A stretch of 10,375 bases of DNA from an uncultured Clostridia bacterium. Lineage in GTDB: Bacteria; Bacillota; Clostridia; TANB77; CAG-508. The stretch covers positions 1 to 10,375 of the forward strand of contig CAOSZT010000076.1 in the NCBI GenBank assembly GCA_948528155.1, written 5' to 3'. A program made the translations under genes and the position numbers. Shown here in pieces: positions 1-6,081 of this stretch. Positions within the stretch are counted from its first letter, which is position 1. The number at the start of each line of letters is the position of its first letter. The notes under the pieces were generated by a model. It saw only the letters and a program-made list of their open reading frames with translations, did not search any database and was not told the DNA's origin.

Positions 1-1
1 A

Positions 2-52
2 AGACAGTCCCACCGCAATGCCCTCCACTCCTTGAGCGAGAAGCAAAGGAAT
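2..52 (-). pseudogene. Fragment of a topoisomerase IIA subunit A gene (parC/gyrA-like)
   Basis: Read on the minus strand, bases 52 to 2 are open and encode IPLLLAQGVEGIAVGLS. The EGIAVGLS core resembles the conserved GIAVG(L/M)(S/A)T segment of type IIA topoisomerase A subunits. The whole stretch looks to me most like the Bacteroidota ParC-type version, which normally continues STKILPHNF; that attribution is from memory. The other end lies outside the window. Upstream of the isoleucine the sequence turns AT-rich and becomes the hsdM leader, so only an internal fragment is present. Composition supports a break: 28 of the first 50 bases are G or C, unlike the rest. It could be an assembly chimera, a read-through from another genome, or a real rearrangement. 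With 17 residues the family call is tentative. Confidence 0.45.
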
Positions 53-69
53 AAAAATTATATAAATAT

Positions 70-75
70 GGAGGT
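70..75 (+). promoter_or_regulatory. Strong ribosome binding site of hsdM
   Basis: GGAGGT lies five bases before the ATG at 81 and fixes that start over the in-frame ATG at codon 6. No promoter for the operon can be placed, because only about 30 bases of native-looking sequence lie between the left junction and the gene. Confidence 0.8.
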
Positions 76-80
76 AAAAA

Positions 81-1640
81 ATGAACAACAAAAATATGAA
101 AGAAAGAGAAGAAATACATAAAGCGATATGGTCAATAGCAGACGATTTAAGAGGATCAGTTGATGGATGGGATTTTAAACAATATATTTTAGGTATAATG
201 TTTTATAGATATATATCTGAAAATATAACAAATTACATAAATGAAGGAGAAAGAAGAGCAGGAGATACAACTTTTGATTATGCAAAATTAACAGATGAAA
301 TAGCAGAAACAGAAAGAAAAAACTTAGTAAAAGAAAAGGGATTTTTCATACTTCCTTCAGAATTATTTTGCAATATATGTAAAAAAGCTAAAGAAGACGA
401 AAATTTAAACGAAACACTAGAAAAAATATTTAATAATATCGAAAATAGTGCAACTGGAAGTGAAAGTGAAGATAACTTTTCAGGACTATTTGATGATATT
501 GATGTAAATAATAACAAACTAGGAGCAACAGTTACTAAAAGAAATGAAAAACTTGTTAAAATTCTTGATGGAATAGCAAATATCAATTTAGGAAAATATC
601 AAGATAATAATATAGACGCCTTTGGAGACGCATATGAATTTTTAATGTCAATGTATGCCTCTAATGCAGGAAAATCAGGAGGAGAGTTCTATACACCACA
701 AGAAGTTAGTGAATTATTAACTAAACTAGCCATAGTCGGAAAAAAATCAGTAAATAAAGTATATGACCCAGCATGTGGATCAGGATCATTATTACTAAAA
801 TCAGAAAAAATACTAGGTAAAGAAAATGTTATAAATGGTTTTTATGGACAAGAAATAAATATAACTACATATAACCTTTGTAGAATAAATATGTTTTTAC
901 ATGATATAGGATATGATAAATTTGATATTGCATGTGAAGACACATTAATTTCACCACAACACTGGGATAATGAGCCATTTGATGTAATTGTTTCAAATCC
1001 ACCATACTCAATAAAATGGGCAGGAGATGAAAATAGCCTATTAATAAATGACACTCGTTATTCTCCAGCAGGAGTACTTGCACCAAAATCAAAAGCAGAC
1101 TTTGCATTTATAATGCACTCACTTTCATGGCTTGCAGAAAATGGAACAGCTTCAATAGTTTGCTTCCCAGGAATATTATATAGAGGCGGAGCAGAGCAAA
1201 AAATTAGAAAATATTTAATAGATAATAATTTTGTAGATTGTATTATTCAATTACCAGATAATTTATTTTTTGGCACAAGTATAGCAACGTGTATTATGGT
1301 TTTAAAGAAAAGCAAAAACGATAATAGTACATTATTTATTGATGCCACAAAAGAATGTGTAAAAGTAACAAATAATAATAAATTAACAGATGAAAACATT
1401 GATAATATAGTAAAAATATTTACAGACAGAACAGATATAGAATATGTGGCAAAATTAGTATCAAATAAAGAAATTGAAGAAAATGATTATAATCTATCAG
1501 TTTCAACCTATGTAGAAAAAGAAGACACAAGGGAGAAGATAGATATTGTTGAACTAAACAAAGAAATAGAGGAGATAGTTGCAAGAGAACAAGTGCTTCG
1601 TGATGAAATAAATAAAATTATTTCAGAAATCGAGGTGTAA
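81..1640 (+). CDS. hsdM: Type I restriction-modification DNA adenine methyltransferase, HsdM
   Basis: This is the modification subunit, which transfers a methyl group from S-adenosylmethionine to N6 of adenine in the half-sites chosen by HsdS, as part of the M2S1 methylase and the R2M2S1 restriction complex. An HsdM-type helical N-terminal domain covers about residues 10-150 (IWSIADDLRGSVDGWDFKQY). The methylase core follows: GGEFYTP at 200-206, the SAM-binding motif DPACGSG at 229-235, and the N6-adenine catalytic motif NPPY at 306-309. The C-terminal tail, about 480-519, is charged and helical, as expected for contact with HsdS. At 519 residues the length is normal and the motifs are intact, so it should be active. 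It is the first gene of the operon and its stop is 2 bases before hsdS. Confidence 0.96.
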   Translation: MNNKNMKEREEIHKAIWSIADDLRGSVDGWDFKQYILGIMFYRYISENITNYINEGERRAGDTTFDYAKLTDEIAETERKNLVKEKGFFILPSELFCNICKKAKEDENLNETLEKIFNNIENSATGSESEDNFSGLFDDIDVNNNKLGATVTKRNEKLVKILDGIANINLGKYQDNNIDAFGDAYEFLMSMYASNAGKSGGEFYTPQEVSELLTKLAIVGKKSVNKVYDPACGSGSLLLKSEKILGKENVINGFYGQEINITTYNLCRINMFLHDIGYDKFDIACEDTLISPQHWDNEPFDVIVSNPPYSIKWAGDENSLLINDTRYSPAGVLAPKSKADFAFIMHSLSWLAENGTASIVCFPGILYRGGAEQKIRKYLIDNNFVDCIIQLPDNLFFGTSIATCIMVLKKSKNDNSTLFIDATKECVKVTNNNKLTDENIDNIVKIFTDRTDIEYVAKLVSNKEIEENDYNLSVSTYVEKEDTREKIDIVELNKEIEEIVAREQVLRDEINKIISEIEV

Positions 1641-1642
1641 TA

Positions 1643-2881
1643 ATGAGTAAAATAGATGAATTAATAGAAAAATTATGTCCTAATGGAGTTGAATATTATG
1701 AGTTGGGAAAAATAGGAAAATTTTATGGAGGACTTACAGGAAAATCTAAAAATGATTTTTTACAAGGTAATGCTAAATTTATAACATATAAAAATGTTTA
1801 TTTAAATCCTTCATTACAAATAGATGTAAATGATAAGGTAAATATAAAAGAAAATGAAAATCAAAGGACACTAGAATATGGAGATATTATATTTACAGGT
1901 TCATCAGAAACACCAGACGAATGTGGAATTTCATCAGTCTTAACAGAAAGAACAGATGAGAAATTATATTTAAATAGCTTTTGCTTTATTTATAGATTAA
2001 ATGATATTTCTATATTAAATCCACATTTTGCAAAACATCTTTTTCGTTCAAATAAATTAAGATACCAGATAGGAAAAACAGCAAGTGGAGTAACGAGATA
2101 TAATGTTTCTAAAAAATTAATGGAAAAAGTACACATTCCTATACCTCCGTTGGAAGTACAGTATGAAATTGTCCATATTTTAGACAATTTCACATTACTT
2201 ACATCAGAGCTTACATCAGAGCTGAAAGCAAGACAAAAGCAATATAAATATTATGAAGAGATATTGTTAAGAAATAGAAATATAATGGCTAAATTAGATG
2301 ATATTTGTAATATATGTGCAGGAGGAACACCATCAAAAACAAAATCAGAATATTGGGATAATGGTACAATAAAATGGTTAGGGTCAACTGTTTGTAAAAA
2401 TAAAAAATTTGTAGATGAAGTTACAGATTATATTACAGAATTAGGTTTGAAAAAGTCATCTGCAAAATTAATGAAAAAAAATACAACCTTGATTGCTATG
2501 GTTGGAGCTACAATTGGAAAAGTTTCATTTTTAAATTTTGAAGCTACAACAAATCAAAATGTTGCTTGTTTATATCCAAAAGATGAAAATAAATTAAATA
2601 CTAGTTATTTATATTATGCATGTAAAAGTTTATACTCTCAATTTTTAAAATTATCTAATGGAAAATTTGCTATAGCAAGTCTAAGTTTTATTAAAGAATT
2701 ACAAATTCCTATACCATCACTTGAAGAACAAAAAAGAACTGTAAAAATATTAGATAGATTTGACAAGTTATGTAATGATATATCAGAAGGTTTACCAGCA
2801 GAAATCGAAGCAAGGCAAAAACAATACGAATATTACAGAGATAAACTATTAACATTTAAGGAGCTAAAAGTAAATGAGTAA
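1643..2881 (+). CDS. hsdS: Type I restriction-modification specificity subunit, HsdS
   Basis: HsdS recognises the bipartite DNA target for both methylation and cleavage. Two target recognition domains are visible: TRD1 at about residues 15-175 and TRD2 at about 216-365 (starting near DICNICAGGTPSKTKSEYW). Each is followed by a conserved helical region: IPIPPLEVQYEIVHILDNF then ARQKQYKYYEEILL (196-209), and IPIPSLEEQKRTVKILDRF then ARQKQYEYYRDKLL (390-403). This two-fold layout and the 412-residue length are typical. The linker before the first ARQKQY has two exact TSEL units (see the repeat entry). The target sequence cannot be predicted by eye. A GAGGTG just upstream, overlapping the hsdM stop, serves as ribosome binding site, and the 3' end overlaps hsdR by 8 bases, suggesting coupled translation. 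No second or silent hsdS is in the window. Confidence 0.95.
   Translation: MSKIDELIEKLCPNGVEYYELGKIGKFYGGLTGKSKNDFLQGNAKFITYKNVYLNPSLQIDVNDKVNIKENENQRTLEYGDIIFTGSSETPDECGISSVLTERTDEKLYLNSFCFIYRLNDISILNPHFAKHLFRSNKLRYQIGKTASGVTRYNVSKKLMEKVHIPIPPLEVQYEIVHILDNFTLLTSELTSELKARQKQYKYYEEILLRNRNIMAKLDDICNICAGGTPSKTKSEYWDNGTIKWLGSTVCKNKKFVDEVTDYITELGLKKSSAKLMKKNTTLIAMVGATIGKVSFLNFEATTNQNVACLYPKDENKLNTSYLYYACKSLYSQFLKLSNGKFAIASLSFIKELQIPIPSLEEQKRTVKILDRFDKLCNDISEGLPAEIEARQKQYEYYRDKLLTFKELKVNE
2198..2221 (+). repeat. 12-bp tandem repeat x2 coding TSEL units in the HsdS linker
   Basis: CTTACATCAGAG occurs twice, head to tail and without mismatch, in the hsdS frame as codons 186-193 (LTSE LTSE, followed by LKA). 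It lies in the helical spacer between the two recognition domains, immediately before the conserved ARQKQY segment. In the EcoR124I/EcoDXXI family, two versus three copies of a 12-bp TAEL repeat at this position change the length of the non-specific spacer in the recognition site. The same role here is an inference from position, period and sequence. Confidence 0.85.
2228..2269 (+). repeat. Central conserved repeat of hsdS, copy 1 (partner at 2810-2851)
   Basis: This 42-base segment encodes ARQKQYKYYEEILL and matches 2810-2851 (ARQKQYEYYRDKLL) with scattered substitutions. The pair are the internal direct repeats of hsdS that follow each recognition domain. Such repeats are known sites for recombination that exchanges recognition domains between hsdS alleles. 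Confidence 0.8.
2810..2851 (+). repeat. C-terminal conserved repeat of hsdS, copy 2 (partner at 2228-2269)
   Basis: This is the second copy of the ARQKQYxYY(E/R)(E/D) segment, near the C terminus of HsdS. It is less than identical at the DNA level to copy 1. Unlike copy 1 it is preceded by LPAEIE rather than tandem TSEL units. Confidence 0.8.
2858..2863 (+). promoter_or_regulatory. Ribosome binding site of hsdR inside hsdS
   Basis: AAGGAG lies 10 bases before the ATG at 2874, inside the last codons of hsdS. It supports the start that overlaps hsdS by 8 bases (ATGAGTAA), an arrangement typical of translational coupling. Confidence 0.6.
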
Positions 2882-5123
2882 ATATAATGTAGTAATGGAA
2901 ATGAGTAATTCGACAGTAGTAACAGAATATGAGCCACTAAAAAGAAAATCAGAAGCTTACCAAAGTGAAGCGGAACTTGAAAAAGAATTTATAAAAATGC
3001 TTAGAGAACAAGGATATGACTATTTAGAAATACACAATTCAGAAACTCTTATTAAAAATCTACGTAAACAACTAGAAAAACTAAACGATTATCAATTTAG
3101 CGACAGTGAATGGACAAGATTTTTCAATAATAGTATTGCCAATAAAAATGATGGCATAGTTGAAAAAACTAGAAAAATCCAAGAAGATTATATTCAAGTA
3201 TTAAAAAGAGATGATGGAACAAGTAAAAATATCTATTTACTAGACAAGAAAAACATACATAACAATAAACTACAAGTAATAAATCAATATGTAGAAAATA
3301 ACGGAAATTATAATAATAGATATGATGTAACAATATTAGTAAATGGACTACCACTTGTCCATATTGAATTAAAAAGACGAGGAATAGCACTAAAAGAAGC
3401 ATTTAATCAAATAAACAGATACCAAAGAGACAGTTTTTGGGCAGGTAGTGGACTATATGAATACATACAAATATTTGTAATTTCAAATGGAACTAATACA
3501 AAATATTATTCCAACACTACAAGAGAAAGCCACATAAAAAAACAACAAACAACTAGAAATAAAAGCAAAAAAACAAGTAATAGTTTTGAATTTACTTCAT
3601 ATTGGGCTTATAACAACAATAAAGTAATAGCAGATTTAGTTGAATTTACAAGAACATTTTTCTCAAAACATACAATTTTAAGCATATTAACAAAATATTG
3701 TGTATTTACATCAGAAGAATTATTACTTGTTATGAGACCATATCAAATTGTAGCTACTGAAAGAATACTAGATAAAATTAAAATATCAACTAATTATAAA
3801 AAAATGGGAACAATTGAAGCAGGAGGATATATTTGGCATACAACAGGATCGGGAAAAACTCTAACATCTTTTAAAACAGCACAGCTTGCAACAGAGCTTG
3901 AATATATAGACAAAGTATTATTTGTTGTTGATAGAAAAGATTTAGATTATCAAACAATGAGAGAATATGATAGATTTGAAAAAGGTGCAGCAAATGGCAA
4001 TAGAAGTACCAAAATATTAAAAAAGCAACTAGAAGACAATACTTCAAGAATTATAGTTACTACAATTCAAAAATTAAGTAAATTTGTAAAAAGAAATGCA
4101 AATCATCCAGTATTTCAAAAACATTTGGTATTAATATTTGATGAATGCCATCGTTCACAATTTGGAGACATGCACAAAATGATAGTTAAAAATTTTAAAA
4201 ACTTTCATTTATTTGGATTTACAGGAACACCAATCTTTGCGAAAAATGCAACAAATAAGTCTAATCCAGACTTTTGCACAACTGAACAAGCCTTTGGATA
4301 TAAATTACATACATATACAATTGTTGATGCAATAAATGATGGAAATGTTCTTCCTTTTATAATTGACTATGTAAATACAGTTAAGAAAAAAGAAGATATG
4401 ACAGACAAACAAGTAGAAGCAATAAAAACAGAAGAAGCATTATCATCATATGAAAGAGTAAGCGAAGTTGTTAAATATATAATTGAACACTTTGACCAAA
4501 AAACAAAAAGAAATTCATTTTATGATTTAAAAGGACAAAGAGTAAACGGATTTAATTCTATATTTGCTGTAGCCTCAATTCCTATGGCAAAGAAGTATTA
4601 TTTAGAATTAAAAAAACAGCTAGAAGAAAAAAATAAAGACTTAACAATTGCTATAATATATTCATTTTCAGAAAATGAAGAAGACAATGCTAATGGAATA
4701 TTAGAAGACGAAGGATTTGAAACAGATTTATTAGATCAAAGTTCAAGAGAATTTCTTGATTTTGCAATAGAAGAATATAATAAAAAATTCAAAACTAATT
4801 TTTCATCAGAAGGAAATGCATTTCAAGATTATTATAAAGATTTATCAGATAAAGTTAAAAACAGAGAAATTGACTTACTTATTGTAGTTAATATGTTTCT
4901 AACAGGATTTGATGCAACAACATTAAACACATTATGGGTTGATAAAAACTTAAAACAACATGGACTTATTCAAGCATTTTCAAGAACAAACCGTATTTTA
5001 AATTCTGTAAAATCTTATGGAAATATAATTTGTTTTAGAGACTTAGAACAACAAACAAATGATGCAATAGCTTTATTTGGAGATAAAGAGGCCACTCGGT
5101 ATTGTTTTATTAAAATCTTTTGA
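2874..5123 (+). CDS. hsdR: Type I restriction enzyme subunit HsdR, N-terminal and motor part (frameshifted)
   Basis: HsdR is the nuclease and ATP-dependent DNA translocase of the Type I complex. A PD-(D/E)xK nuclease domain occupies about residues 100-230, with catalytic D151, E165-L-K167 and the QxxxY motif at 179-183. The superfamily 2 motor follows: Walker A TGSGKT to residue 329, DECH at 423-426, FTGTP about 25 residues later, and motif VI QAFSRTNRI at 700-708. The frame stops at TGA 5121-5123, but homology to the family is lost after A740-T741; the last eight residues, RYCFIKIF, are out of frame. The missing C-terminal domain continues in another frame from 5098. Removing one base restores 1044 residues, a normal HsdR length. 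As written, the product keeps nuclease and motor motifs but lacks the C-terminal domain that docks onto the methylase, so restriction is probably lost. Confidence 0.93.
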   Translation: MSKYNVVMEMSNSTVVTEYEPLKRKSEAYQSEAELEKEFIKMLREQGYDYLEIHNSETLIKNLRKQLEKLNDYQFSDSEWTRFFNNSIANKNDGIVEKTRKIQEDYIQVLKRDDGTSKNIYLLDKKNIHNNKLQVINQYVENNGNYNNRYDVTILVNGLPLVHIELKRRGIALKEAFNQINRYQRDSFWAGSGLYEYIQIFVISNGTNTKYYSNTTRESHIKKQQTTRNKSKKTSNSFEFTSYWAYNNNKVIADLVEFTRTFFSKHTILSILTKYCVFTSEELLLVMRPYQIVATERILDKIKISTNYKKMGTIEAGGYIWHTTGSGKTLTSFKTAQLATELEYIDKVLFVVDRKDLDYQTMREYDRFEKGAANGNRSTKILKKQLEDNTSRIIVTTIQKLSKFVKRNANHPVFQKHLVLIFDECHRSQFGDMHKMIVKNFKNFHLFGFTGTPIFAKNATNKSNPDFCTTEQAFGYKLHTYTIVDAINDGNVLPFIIDYVNTVKKKEDMTDKQVEAIKTEEALSSYERVSEVVKYIIEHFDQKTKRNSFYDLKGQRVNGFNSIFAVASIPMAKKYYLELKKQLEEKNKDLTIAIIYSFSENEEDNANGILEDEGFETDLLDQSSREFLDFAIEEYNKKFKTNFSSEGNAFQDYYKDLSDKVKNREIDLLIVVNMFLTGFDATTLNTLWVDKNLKQHGLIQAFSRTNRILNSVKSYGNIICFRDLEQQTNDAIALFGDKEATRYCFIKIF

Positions 5124-6009
5124 AGAGTATTATTATGGATATGAAGATGATAAAGGCAAAAATCAGATGGGTTATAAAGAAAGAATAACAATATTACTTA
5201 AAAATTATCCATTACAAAAGCAAATAATAGGAGAACAAGCTAAAAAAGATTTTATTATTTTAATGGGAAATATTTTAAGATTAAGAAACATATTAACTTC
5301 TTTTGACAAATTTAAAGGAAATGAAATACTTTTTGAAAGAGATTTTCAAGATTATATAGGAATATATAATGATTTATATGAAGAATTTAAATCCAAAAAA
5401 GATAATAAAGACGCAGAAAGTATAAAAAAAGATATAGTTTTTGAAATGGAACTTGTAAAGCAAGTAGAAGTAAATATAGATTATATTTTAATGTTAGTAG
5501 CAAAATATCACAAATCAAATTGTAAAGATAAAGAAATATTAGTCTCAATAGATAAAGCAATAAAATCAAGTTTAACACTACGTTCGAAAAAAGAACTTAT
5601 TGATGGATTTATATCAAAAATAAATGCTGATACAGATGTAATGAAAGATTGGAGCAAATTTGTAAAAAAACAAAAAGAAGCAGATTTAAAAAATATTATT
5701 ACAGAAGAAAACTTAAATGAAATAGAAACAAAAAGGTTCTTAGAAAATTCATTTAGAGAAGGACAAGTAAAAACCATAGGAACAGACATTGAGAAAATTC
5801 TTCCACCTATGAAAAGATTTGGAGAAGGAAATAAATCAGAGAAAAAAGAAACAATTATACAAAAATTAAAAAAATTCTTTGAAAAATATTGTGGACTTGG
5901 AAGCACTACTAATGAGAATAACATAATTGAATATAAAATAACAAATAATGAAGAACAAGATAATTTAAGAATGGTAGCTGAAGATAGCGAAAAATATAAA
6001 AAAGAATAA
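5077..6009 (+). CDS. hsdR: HsdR C-terminal part, displaced by frameshift
   Basis: This is the continuation of HsdR, not a separate gene. True family sequence starts at GIVLLKSFEEYYYGY (5098 onward), which follows directly on from GDKEAT in the preceding frame. It encodes about 303 residues of the helical C-terminal domain, including the conserved ILPPMKRFGEG and FFEKYCGL segments near the end, plus a charged tail of about 40 residues. That domain contacts the methylase core in Type I complexes. The nominal start at 5077 is a TTG inside the upstream gene with no ribosome binding site nearby, so independent translation is unlikely. The stop is TAA, 30 bases before a terminator-like hairpin. Its codon use matches the upstream part, which points to a recent mutation or a sequence error. 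Confidence 0.88.
   Translation: MEIKRPLGIVLLKSFEEYYYGYEDDKGKNQMGYKERITILLKNYPLQKQIIGEQAKKDFIILMGNILRLRNILTSFDKFKGNEILFERDFQDYIGIYNDLYEEFKSKKDNKDAESIKKDIVFEMELVKQVEVNIDYILMLVAKYHKSNCKDKEILVSIDKAIKSSLTLRSKKELIDGFISKINADTDVMKDWSKFVKKQKEADLKNIITEENLNEIETKRFLENSFREGQVKTIGTDIEKILPPMKRFGEGNKSEKKETIIQKLKKFFEKYCGLGSTTNENNIIEYKITNNEEQDNLRMVAEDSEKYKKE
5092..5097 (+). other. Frameshift site in hsdR (one extra base)
   Basis: The reading GCC-ACT-C-GGT-ATT joins A-T to G-I-V-L-L-K if the C at 5097 is removed. Removing one C of GCC (5092-5093) also restores the frame and gives A-L-G-I-V, so the exact base is uncertain within this interval. There is no homopolymer or recognisable slippery heptamer, which argues against programmed frameshifting. 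Confidence 0.85.
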
Positions 6010-6039
6010 TATATAATAAAACAAAAAAATATATAGCAT

Positions 6040-6071
6040 AATCGCCAAGTATTTGAAAACACTTGGCGATT
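6040..6071. terminator. Hairpin between convergent hsdR and recQ, likely bidirectional terminator
   Basis: AATCGCCAAGT (6040-6050) and ACTTGGCGATT (6061-6071) form a perfect 11-bp stem with a 10-base loop. It is the GC-richest stretch of the gap between the two converging genes. On the plus strand it runs into TTATTTT, a fair Rho-independent tail. On the minus strand the T-run starts about eight bases beyond the stem, so termination of recQ is less certain. Confidence 0.75.
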
Positions 6072-6081
6072 TATTTTAAAG

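Noticed and set aside
1..54. Plus-strand open frame ending in LLEREAKE and TAA at 52-54, as the end of an upstream gene.
   Set aside because: The minus-strand reading of the same bases gives a recognisable topoisomerase-like peptide, and the plus-strand peptide resembles nothing I know.
5121..5123. TGA in hsdR read as tryptophan (recoded UGA).
   Set aside because: Reading through gives sequence unlike HsdR and soon hits another stop, whereas a +1 shift at 5097 restores family sequence. Trp elsewhere is always TGG.
81..6009. A novel defence island around the hsd operon.
   Set aside because: The operon contains only the three canonical Type I genes, and the adjacent recQ, radical SAM and beta-helix genes look like ordinary chromosomal genes.
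5508..6062. Minus-strand open frame of 184 codons opposite the hsdR C-terminal region.
   Set aside because: It lies antisense to well-supported HsdR sequence, has Ser/Phe-rich composition expected from the complement of Lys/Glu-rich coding DNA, and would span the terminator hairpin.
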